From positions 868,001-932,000 of the forward strand of contig NZ_CP044231.1 in assembly GCF_008727755.1 (NCBI RefSeq): a stretch of 64,000 bases of DNA, given 5' to 3'. The DNA is from Microbacterium caowuchunii (GTDB lineage: Bacteria; Actinomycetota; Actinomycetes; Actinomycetales; Microbacteriaceae). The position numbers and the translations under genes were made by a program. The notes under the pieces were generated by a model. The model ran no database searches, was not told where the DNA came from, and saw only the letters and a list, made by a program, of their open reading frames with translations. Below, piece after piece: positions 52,431-58,817 of this stretch (its first letter is position 1; the number at the start of each line of letters is the position of its first letter).

Positions 52431-53078
52431 CTATCGAGCGGAGCCCCCCAGGGCTGAGCTGGGAGCGGCTTTGCGCGCGACCCGACGAGTGTCCAGCGCC
52501 GTGCCGAATTGCGTCAGGTCACGCTCGGTCAAGAAGCCTGCCACTTCCACCGTGCCGGCTGCGGTCACTCGCAGTTCCAGTCGATTCTTCGATTTCGTCG
52601 GATCGAAGTCTTCGTACCGAGGGGTGAGATGGATAAATCTCTGGTTCGTTGAGCCGACTAGGGAGCGGTTCGACTCAGGTTCGTCCGACAGGTAAGGCCC
52701 ATCGACGAGGAGGTCGACATCGTTAAGCAGCGCTCGCGCATCGTCGCTCTGAAGGGTCTCATGGGTGTAGCCGGTGAAGCAAATGACGCCGAGTCCTGCC
52801 TTGTGTGCGCGGCGTGCGAGGTCCGCGCATTGCGCGGCCTGATCGAACGGTTCGCCCCCGAGGAGTGTGAGTCCTTCGACGTTCTTGGCGAGGGCGTCGC
52901 GGATAACTACTTCCGGGTATATGAGATGGCCCCCGGAGGGATTGAAGAGGTTCGGATTGATGCAGCCGAGGCAGCGGATGCTGCACCCTTGCACCCAGAT
53001 GGCTGAGCGGCGGGCCGGTCCCTCGGCGGTGACGTCGTGAAGGACACGGGAGACACGGAGTGAGGCGTTAGAACTCAA
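52431..53078 (-). CDS. NrdG-like radical-SAM activating enzyme
   Basis: 215 residues from the TTG at 53078, which overlaps the stop of the preceding gene (a longer frame reaches 53243, but that part is antiregister with the membrane-protein gene). Radical-SAM cluster motif CSIRCLGC (C32, C36, C39: Cx3CxxC), followed by LLGGEPFDQAA, the SAM-binding GGE motif. It resembles the 4Fe-4S single-cluster activases of anaerobic ribonucleotide reductase and of peptide-modifying enzymes. No NrdD is present, so the target is unknown; candidates are the DUF2997 or DUF1257 proteins of the same operon. Last gene of a five-gene unit. Confidence 0.88.
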   Translation of the reverse strand: MSSNASLRVSRVLHDVTAEGPARRSAIWVQGCSIRCLGCINPNLFNPSGGHLIYPEVVIRDALAKNVEGLTLLGGEPFDQAAQCADLARRAHKAGLGVICFTGYTHETLQSDDARALLNDVDLLVDGPYLSDEPESNRSLVGSTNQRFIHLTPRYEDFDPTKSKNRLELRVTAAGTVEVAGFLTERDLTQFGTALDTRRVARKAAPSSALGGSAR

Positions 53079-53907
53079 GGCGCCGCCCACTGGAGGGGGC
53101 CTCCGGCGTGGGCGCAGAAGGACGACCGGCTCGGATCTCGAGGTGCTCTCGCACGAGTGCGAAAAAGTGGGGCTGCATGCTGGCGGCGGTGACGAGCTCG
53201 GAGGTGTCTTTGAAGCCGCCGATTCGTTCGCGCGTGGCGACAATGTGATCCGCCCAAGCGTCGTTGACTCCCGGGAGCGAGGCGAGTTCTTTGCGGCTCG
53301 CTGTGTTCAAATCGAACACCGTGGACGCGCCGCTCGTGGGCGAGCCGCTGGGCTGCGGGGGCAGGCTCGGAGCCGGGCGCGTCGCCGAGGGATGGTTCAG
53401 TTCGGGGCGTGCGGCGGGTTGCGGTCGGGGTGCTGACGTCACTGGTGCGCCGCTGGCGAGGGCGTTGTCGATGATGCTCGGAGCAGTCGTTGAGCCAGCT
53501 GCCGGGGCAGGTGCTATCTGCGTCGCGGTGGCGTCTCGATACCAGACTTTCTTGCGGTAATGAGCACGCCACACGAGCCATTGCCGGTTCACGAACCATT
53601 GCAGCGCAAAGGCGTTTCCAAGCCATACCGCGACGCCCAGCCATCCCCACCACGCATTGCTGACCGGGTCCGGGTGAGGGGCGTACTTCTCGACGGCGCT
53701 CCACGATCCGGCCCAAACGAACCACAAGACGATCCACGCGAGAAGGGTGCCTGAAATCAGCAGCCACTTCCAGTTGCGAGCCTTGATTCCGATGATTAGG
53801 TATCCGACCCAGGCGAGGATGGCAAACGGGAAGAACCCGAAGAGGAGCCACCAGCTGTGGGCGAGGCGCCACTTGCGGCTGCAGAGGAGTTCCTCAGGCG
53901 TTCTCAT
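53068..53907 (-). CDS. Membrane protein with C-terminal ComEA-like helix-hairpin-helix domain
   Basis: 279 residues. ATG 53907 (MRTPEELLCSRKWRLAHSWW) is chosen; longer frames overlap DUF2997 too far. Three to four helices: WWLLFGFFPFAILAWVGYLI, WKWLLISGTLLAWIVLWFVW and GWLGVAVWLGNAFALQWFV, then basic YRKKVWYRDA, a long Ala/Pro-rich linker (~130-200), and a ComEA-type HhH domain (FDLNTASRKELASLPGVNDAWADHIVATR). HhH domains bind DNA or act as protein docks. The start overlaps the DUF2997 end by 14 bases, and the stop overlaps the radical-SAM start by 11 bases. I infer a membrane dock for the operon's other products. Confidence 0.85.
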   Translation of the reverse strand: MRTPEELLCSRKWRLAHSWWLLFGFFPFAILAWVGYLIIGIKARNWKWLLISGTLLAWIVLWFVWAGSWSAVEKYAPHPDPVSNAWWGWLGVAVWLGNAFALQWFVNRQWLVWRAHYRKKVWYRDATATQIAPAPAAGSTTAPSIIDNALASGAPVTSAPRPQPAARPELNHPSATRPAPSLPPQPSGSPTSGASTVFDLNTASRKELASLPGVNDAWADHIVATRERIGGFKDTSELVTAASMQPHFFALVREHLEIRAGRPSAPTPEAPSSGRRLEF

Positions 53908-54124
53908 GATTCTCTCCGTGACGGTAGATTGCCTCGTGGCCCGTGGCGCGGGTAATCGTTGTCGCGCCCGAGAACTCGGGGGTGGGTTTGGATTCGGCGA
54001 CCTGGGCATTCAGCATGGAGCGCAGCTGGTCGAGGCTGTCGAGACAGTCGGGGCCGGGTGTGCCGCTTGCCTCAGCGGTGATGGTTCCGTCGGGGCGTAC
54101 GGATACCTCTAGTCGTCGTGGCAT
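53894..54124 (-). CDS. DUF2997 domain small protein
   Basis: 76 residues. Start at the second ATG of an ATG-ATG pair (54124), because it overlaps the DUF1257 stop in the TGATG form and has AGGAGG four bases upstream. The protein has a short beta-rich core: RLEVSVRPDGTITAEASGTPGPDCLDSLDQLRSMLNAQV, the DUF2997 pattern, with one Cys, then an acidic and polar tail. DUF2997 is found next to DUF1257 and Ycf46-type ATPases in cyanobacteria as well. The size would suit a substrate or adaptor for the AAA+ or radical-SAM partner. Function unknown. Confidence 0.85.
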   Translation of the reverse strand: MPRRLEVSVRPDGTITAEASGTPGPDCLDSLDQLRSMLNAQVAESKPTPEFSGATTITRATGHEAIYRHGENHENA

Positions 54125-54561
54125 CATGCCTCCTCGAAGACGTAGTTGAGGGAGCCGTCTTCTTCTCGTTGTTCGATGAGTCGGAAGCCGAGGGCGCGTG
54201 CTCGTTCGACGACGATCTGCGCGGTGCGTGCCTGCATGACCCGTCCGACGGCTTTGTCAAACTCGGCGAGCATTCCGAGGGTGGTGGCTTCGTCGGCACC
54301 GTCGACGCGTCCGAGGATCACGTTTCCGACCTTCTGGAACGTCAGGGTGCCCCACTGGCTGGTGGCTTGAAGGCGGTCGTTACCGGTGTGAGTGATGGTG
54401 GCGCCCATGGCCAGGAGCGCGTCGTGCGCTACGTCCACCTCGGTGACGCGGGTGGCGCGGCACTTCTCGCAGAGGTCTTCCGAGCGTGCTTCGCGCACGA
54501 GGGAGTGGATCGCGGAGTATGCGGCGATGCCGGCGGGGATAAGGAGGACTTCGATGCTCAT
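54124..54561 (-). CDS. DUF1257 (Ycf35-like) protein with CxxC
   Basis: 145 residues. The plan of DUF1257: N-terminal MSIEVLLIPAGIAAYSAI, middle segment DALLAMGATITHTGNDRLQAT (typical of the family), then NVILGRVDGADEATTLGMLAEFDKAVGRVMQARTAQIVV. Residues C31 and C34 (LCEKCRATRV) form a CxxC, a possible metal or Fe-S site. The chloroplast/cyanobacterial homologue is Ycf35, whose role is not established. It starts 7 bases after the AAA+ stop and overlaps the next gene by one base. Confidence 0.87.
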   Translation of the reverse strand: MSIEVLLIPAGIAAYSAIHSLVREARSEDLCEKCRATRVTEVDVAHDALLAMGATITHTGNDRLQATSQWGTLTFQKVGNVILGRVDGADEATTLGMLAEFDKAVGRVMQARTAQIVVERARALGFRLIEQREEDGSLNYVFEEA

Positions 54562-54567
54562 GGGCGG

Positions 54568-56205
54568 TTAGAAGTCGATGGCGCGGCCGCCGCGCCAAGA
54601 CGAGACGTCGTTAGGGTCGGTCGGTGCGGAGTGATCGTACGCGCCCCTCGAGTCGGCCGAGGTGGCGGCGACGGCCCGGCTCTCGGCCCATTCTCGGATG
54701 CGGGTAATCTGCTCCGCCTGCGTCACGGACAGTGGCACGGTGTTCTCGACGGTGCGGAGCAAGTCGTCGATGGTCACGCGGCGGCGCTCCGCGAACGCGT
54801 CGAAGCACGCGCCGATGACGGCTTGCTCGATCTCTGCTCCCGAGAACCCTTCGCTGACCGTGGAGAGCTTCTTCAAGGCGTCTGGTGACGCGTCGAAGCC
54901 GCCGCCCGCTTTGGAGTCGCCGGACAATCGGCGGTCGAGGTGGAGCTTCCAAATGTCTTCGCGCTCGAGTTGTGTGGGGAGGTCGACGAAGAAGATCTCG
55001 TCGAACCGGCCTTTGCGGAGGAACTCGGGGGGAAGAGCGTCGATTTTATTGGCGGTGGCGATGACGAACACCGGGCTCCTCTTCTCCTGCATCCAGGTGA
55101 GGAACGTGCCGAAGACGCGCTGGCTGGTGCCGGAGTCCCCGCCGCCCCCAACGGAGCCGAACCCCTTCTCAATCTCATCGATCCACAGGATCGACGGAGC
55201 AACTGCTTCGGCGAGCTTGAGCGCGTTGCGCATGTTCTGCTCGCTCGAGCCAACGAGGCCGGAGAACACGCGGCCGACGTCGAGACGCAGGAGGGGGAGC
55301 CCCCACTGTGCGGACACGCACGCCGCCGTGAGGCTCTTTCCACATCCCGGCACGCCGGTGATGAGCAGCCCCTTAGGTGCGGGAAGAGACCACTCCGCGG
55401 CTTCCGGGAGCCACGCCCCGTCACGCTTCAGCAGCCATCTCTTCAGGTTGTCCAGACCGCCGACTTCATCGAGGCTCCTAGTAGGCGGGATGAACTCGAG
55501 TAGCCCGGACTTGCGGATGGTCTGACGCTTCTCCTCGAGGATGAGAGCGATATCGTCGGCGTTCAGGACCCGGTCGGTCACGATTGCGCGAGCGAACGCG
55601 TTGTCCGCCTCCCACAGGGTGAGGCCCTGGGCCGCCTGAATCAGGCGCATCCGGTCGTCACCTTCCAGCTCGTCACGGATCGCGTCGCGGTTCGCGGACA
55701 CAATCGACTCCAGTGCCCCCGCGATCTCCGTCGCGTCCGGCAGGGGAAGGTCGACGACGGTCACGATCTTTTCCAGATCGACCGGCAGAGCAAGGCCGGG
55801 TGCGACGATCAGGAGCGTGTGGGGGACGGGGCCGCTCTTGAACGCTTGCGCGACGTCGAGGATTGCCCGGACAAGCCCCGGTTCGGCGGGCCGGCCGCCG
55901 ACACCGAGCTGGTGGTGCAGGTCCAGGAAGACGAAGACGGTCGGTTCGGTCGCTTTGATGGCTTCGAGAAGCGCCTCCTCGGGAAGAACGCGGCGTCCGC
56001 CCGCGCTATCGCGAGCGTGCAGCCCATTCGTCAGGGTGTACTGCCGGACAGCGCGACCGCGGGGAATGCTGCCTTTCTCCAGGAGGTCCTCGACAGCATC
56101 AAGGACACGGTCGGGCTCCTGCGTCTCGACCAGGAGAACAGGGTGACGTGCACGGATGAGTTCCGTGAGCGTGCGCTGGAACGGAGAGAGCGAAATCGCC
56201 GTCAC
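54568..56205 (-). CDS. Ycf46-like AAA+ ATPase
   Basis: 545 residues. N-terminal domain of ~240 residues typical of Ycf46 (HPVLLVETQEPDRVL ... FVFLDLHHQLG ... TLLIVAPGL ... IEEKRQ-like helix), then a classic AAA module: Walker A GVPGCGKS (284-291), Walker B ILWIDEIEKG (339-348), sensor/arginine finger FLRKGRFDE (about 396-403), and a C-terminal helical lid (GFSGAEIEQAVIGACFDAF). ATPase subunits of this type form hexamers that remodel proteins. It is the first gene of the operon. ATG at 56205; the region upstream carries no clear promoter. Confidence 0.93.
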   Translation of the reverse strand: MTAISLSPFQRTLTELIRARHPVLLVETQEPDRVLDAVEDLLEKGSIPRGRAVRQYTLTNGLHARDSAGGRRVLPEEALLEAIKATEPTVFVFLDLHHQLGVGGRPAEPGLVRAILDVAQAFKSGPVPHTLLIVAPGLALPVDLEKIVTVVDLPLPDATEIAGALESIVSANRDAIRDELEGDDRMRLIQAAQGLTLWEADNAFARAIVTDRVLNADDIALILEEKRQTIRKSGLLEFIPPTRSLDEVGGLDNLKRWLLKRDGAWLPEAAEWSLPAPKGLLITGVPGCGKSLTAACVSAQWGLPLLRLDVGRVFSGLVGSSEQNMRNALKLAEAVAPSILWIDEIEKGFGSVGGGGDSGTSQRVFGTFLTWMQEKRSPVFVIATANKIDALPPEFLRKGRFDEIFFVDLPTQLEREDIWKLHLDRRLSGDSKAGGGFDASPDALKKLSTVSEGFSGAEIEQAVIGACFDAFAERRRVTIDDLLRTVENTVPLSVTQAEQITRIREWAESRAVAATSADSRGAYDHSAPTDPNDVSSWRGGRAIDF

Positions 56206-56347
56206 TGAGAGTCTCCTTTGCCCGATCCCGCAGCCCCCGCGAGATCCCGGTCAGTCTGCCACACGCGCGGAAACTGCAGAAGCTTGCGTCCCCGGGTTCA
56301 GAAGCGGTCGTTCATGGATCACGTGCGTAGCAACTGTTCACGTCGTG

Positions 56348-56665
56348 TTATTCGCACGCGACTCCGTCGCCGTCCCGGTCTAGCTTGCGGCTGTATCCCG
56401 GCTGGCCCGCGTAGAGAGGCGCAGCTCCAGCGGCGCGAACGGCGGCGCAGTTCTCGTAGAACGCAGTTGCGGGTGCTGCCGGCTCGGGGCGGGCGCGGGC
56501 TTAGCCAGCGCCTCGGGTGCAGGTGCAGGCTGGACCGGCTCCGGCTCCGGCTCCGGCTCCGACTCAGCGGGAGCGGGACGACCGGCGCTGGCCGAGCAGG
56601 CTGCGGCGCAGGAGCTTCCTCGGCAGGCGCCGGTACTGCGGGAGAAGGGGCGAAAGGCGAGGTCG
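56348..56665 (-). pseudogene. Frameshifted Excalibur-domain protein
   Basis: The 50 codons before TAA 56348-56350 encode a complete Excalibur calcium-binding end: FYENCAAVRAAGAAPLYAGQP, then SRKLDRDGDGVACE. But that frame has no start and is closed upstream by TAA 56501-56503. Pro/Ala/Glu-rich linker sequence that should precede it (ESEPEPEPEPVQPAPAPEA, and SPAVPAPAEEAPAPQPARP) is found in the two other frames. At least two frameshifts therefore break a secreted Excalibur protein. Bases 56206-56347 between it and the AAA+ gene show no gene. Confidence 0.7.
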
Positions 56666-56677
56666 GCGCGAGTTTGC

Positions 56678-56938
56678 ATGGACAGCGACCTCTCTGGAGG
56701 ACAGAAGCAGCAGGTCGGACTCGCGCGCTCCTGGCGGGCGAGAAGGCGACCTCGTAGATGAGTTTTCGCAGGGCCTGCAGCCGTCGCTCGTGCGCGACGT
56801 TCTTACCGCCTTCCGCCGGATCGCCGAGACCGGTGTCGTCATCGTTCTCGTGGAGCAGTCGCCGCAGCCGCTTGCGGAATTCGCCACCCGAGTAATCGCC
56901 ATGGAAAAGGGTGCCGTCGTGCGTAGAGGTGACCGTCA
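56678..56938 (+). pseudogene. Fragment of a LivF-type ABC transporter ATPase
   Basis: Frame 1 (from 56678) encodes the ABC signature LSGGQKQQVGLARSW, then breaks at TGA 56759-56761. Frame 2 (from about 56751) continues with LVDEFSQGLQPSLVRDVLTAFRRI (Walker B-like DEF and D-loop) and VIVLVEQSPQPLAEFATR (H-loop region replaced), and then VIAMEKGAVVRRGD. Together they match the last ~80 residues of a branched-chain amino acid (LivF-like) ATPase with a frameshift. The rest of the gene is missing. Confidence 0.65.
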
Positions 56939-57075
56939 ATGGTGGCGAACACCGCCGCCAGACGCGTGGGATCCGCCGCGGCGAGCTCGGGGATGTACGC
57001 CGCGAGCGCCCCGGAGACATCGGACGCGACGTCGGCGAGTGCCGTGTCCAGGTAGTCCGGGACGGCCGATCTCAT
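56922..57075 (-). pseudogene. Truncated 5' fragment of glutaminase (GlsA)
   Basis: From ATG 57075 (overlapping the GNAT stop, ATGA) the first ~50 codons encode MRSAVPDYLDTALADVA, DVSGALAAYIPELAAADP and LAAVFATIDGHLY, which match the N-terminus of serine-dependent glutaminases. The match ends near 56922, exactly where the opposite-strand ABC ATPase remnant ends, so the remaining ~250 residues were lost at a junction. The enzyme cannot be functional. Confidence 0.7.
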
Positions 57076-57467
57076 CGGCGGTCACCGGCGGTGAGACGCA
57101 CCACCAGGGCGATGTCGTCCCGGCCCGGCATGCGGTAGGCGCCGCCCTCCGCGACGTACTCGTCGCCGTGGCTGCGGAGATGGCGGGCGAACAGCGGGCA
57201 GACCGGGACAACGGTGAGGCCGTCGTGGATGCTGTCCGCCAGTGCCCGGCGGAGCAGGAGGCCGGAGAGGCCCCGTCCGCCGAACTCCGGGTCCACCTCG
57301 GTGTGGAAGATGATCCGCTCACCGGCCGCACCGGGCGGCGTGAAGAAGTCCACCCGCCCTATGATCCGGCGATCGGGGAGCACCAGGGTGTACGCGCTGA
57401 TCGGCTCAGCGATCTCGAGCCCGATCGCCACCGCTGCGACGGTGTCATCGGTCCGTTCATCCGTCAT
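57072..57467 (-). CDS. GNAT-family N-acetyltransferase
   Basis: 131 residues. Short GNAT fold of the YjdJ-like type: IIFHTEVDPEFGGRGLSGLLLRRAL is the acetyl-CoA site (R/Q-x-x-G-x-G/A pattern), followed by VVPVCPLFARHLRSHGDEY. Cytosolic. Start ATG at 57467 (MTDERTDDTVAAV); the longer frame to 57524 adds a basic tail and is rejected. Its stop overlaps the start of the broken glutaminase gene, so the two were once an operon. Substrate unknown. Confidence 0.9.
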   Translation of the reverse strand: MTDERTDDTVAAVAIGLEIAEPISAYTLVLPDRRIIGRVDFFTPPGAAGERIIFHTEVDPEFGGRGLSGLLLRRALADSIHDGLTVVPVCPLFARHLRSHGDEYVAEGGAYRMPGRDDIALVVRLTAGDRR

Positions 57468-57577
57468 TCGACTGCCTTCCTGCCTCGGCGGATGGATCCT
57501 CCGCCCTGCGGGATCAGTCGACACGCTGTTCCCGGCACAGGGTCAAGCGCGGACCTGTGACCTGCGACCGCCGCCGT

Positions 57578-58210
57578 TCAGGCGACGTACTCGACAACCC
57601 GCTCGGCGAGCAGCACCAGTCCCACGATGACCATCGACACCCCCGCGACGCGGGTGATGACCACCGTGAACCGGGGACGCGTGCCGATCAGCTGCCGGGC
57701 GGCGAGCCCGAGCGCGACATAGACCGTGCCGCAGATCACGATGTACACGGCACACAGCACCGCGAGCTGCGCGGTGAGCGGCCACGGGGCACGGGCCAGC
57801 GCGAACTGGGGGAGCAGCGCCAGGAACAACAGCAGTGCCTTGGGGTTGAGCGCGCTCACCCCCATCCCTCGCACCACATACGCGTGCGGCGACGGCACGA
57901 CCACATCGGACGCGGTGAGTGCTCCGGCCGAGGCGGCGGATCGGAACGTGCGGATGCCGAGATGGATCATGTACGCCGCGCCCGCGAACGTCAGCACGGT
58001 GAGCATCATCGGCACGGCGGCGACCACCGGTCCGATGCCCAGCACGACGGCCGCTCCGAGCACCACGTACCCGCCCATGATGCCGCCCACCGCCGGCCCG
58101 ACCACCCGGTCGCGCGCGCCGGAGGCGAGGATGAAAGCCCAGTCCGCGCCCGGCACGAGGATGAGGGTGAGCGCCAGCGCCGCAAAGGCGAGCAGGGCTG
58201 TCATGTCCAT
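57578..58210 (-). CDS. LysE-family amino acid exporter
   Basis: 210 residues with six predicted membrane helices. Begins MDMTALLAFAALALTLILVPGADWAFILASGARDRVVGPAVGGI, the LysE/RhtB family start (GAD/PGPD motif), with GVSALNPKALLLFLALLPQF later. Exports small amino acids or homoserine lactone-like metabolites. It is divergent from the Lrp/AsnC regulator, which is the usual regulator for such exporters. Start ATG at 58210. Confidence 0.9.
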   Translation of the reverse strand: MDMTALLAFAALALTLILVPGADWAFILASGARDRVVGPAVGGIMGGYVVLGAAVVLGIGPVVAAVPMMLTVLTFAGAAYMIHLGIRTFRSAASAGALTASDVVVPSPHAYVVRGMGVSALNPKALLLFLALLPQFALARAPWPLTAQLAVLCAVYIVICGTVYVALGLAARQLIGTRPRFTVVITRVAGVSMVIVGLVLLAERVVEYVA

Positions 58211-58316
58211 GGGGGCGGGGGTCTCCTCGGTCAGATGCGGCGACGTCGCCGCCGCTCAAGAAGTTACGGAGAATGCGGCGAAATGTGCTTCCGTTGTGGT
58301 CGGAGTTTCCCGTCTA

Positions 58317-58324
58317 TTGCGCAA
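58317..58324. promoter_or_regulatory. TTGCGCAA palindrome in the LysE-Lrp intergenic region
   Basis: An 8-base perfect palindrome (TTGCGCAA) in the AT-richer part (CTATTGCGCAAGAATCTTG) of the gap between the two divergent starts, 12 bases before the regulator's ATG. A possible Lrp/AsnC binding half; the overall gap is 125 bases. Confidence 0.3.
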
Positions 58325-58335
58325 GAATCTTGTCC

Positions 58336-58788
58336 ATGGATGCACTCGATCGGGAGATTCTCTCGCAGCTGCAGGACGACGGTCGGCTGAGCGTCACCGA
58401 GCTCGCCCAGCGCGTCGGACTCAGCCTGTCGGCGTGCCACCGCCGGGTACGCGAACTCGAGCAGTCCGGCACGATCGAGGGGTACCGGGCGATCGTCTCC
58501 CCGCAGCGCACCGGCCTGGATTTCGAGGCGGTCGTCTTCGTCACACTGGGGCGTACCGACGTCGACACCGTCGCCGCGTTCGAAGCCGCCATCGCGGCGC
58601 TGCCGAACGTGGTGGAGGCCGAGCGCCTGTTCGGGGATCCGGACTACGTGCTCCGCATCCTCTGTCGCGATCTCGCCGCCTACCAGGCGCTCTACGACTC
58701 CGCGTTGGGCGCACTGCCGGGCGTGCAGCGGGTCGCGTCGACGCTCGTGATGAAGCGCATCGTCACCGGTCGCCGCATCCCGGTGTGA
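58336..58788 (+). CDS. Lrp/AsnC-family transcriptional regulator
   Basis: 150 residues. N-terminal winged helix (MDALDREILSQLQDDGRLSVTELAQRVGLSLSACHRRVREL), hinge, then RAM ligand-binding domain (VFVTLGRTDVDTVAAF ... EAERLFGDPDYVLRILCRDLAAYQALY). Full length. Amino acid-sensing regulator, almost certainly of the divergent lysE-type gene. ATG at 58336; the longer frame to 58273 carries non-conserved sequence. Confidence 0.95.
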   Translation: MDALDREILSQLQDDGRLSVTELAQRVGLSLSACHRRVRELEQSGTIEGYRAIVSPQRTGLDFEAVVFVTLGRTDVDTVAAFEAAIAALPNVVEAERLFGDPDYVLRILCRDLAAYQALYDSALGALPGVQRVASTLVMKRIVTGRRIPV

Positions 58789-58817
58789 CGTCTGCGTCCC
58801 CGCGGGGAGAGGAAGGG

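Noticed and set aside
53079..53243. N-terminal extension of the radical-SAM gene up to 53243
   Set aside because: The extra 55 residues are Ser/Pro/Arg-rich and antiregister within the membrane-protein gene. The TTG at 53078 gives a normal NrdG-like length.
38828..57075. Prophage
   Set aside because: No structural, lysis, integrase or terminase gene was seen; content is restriction and defence-type genes.
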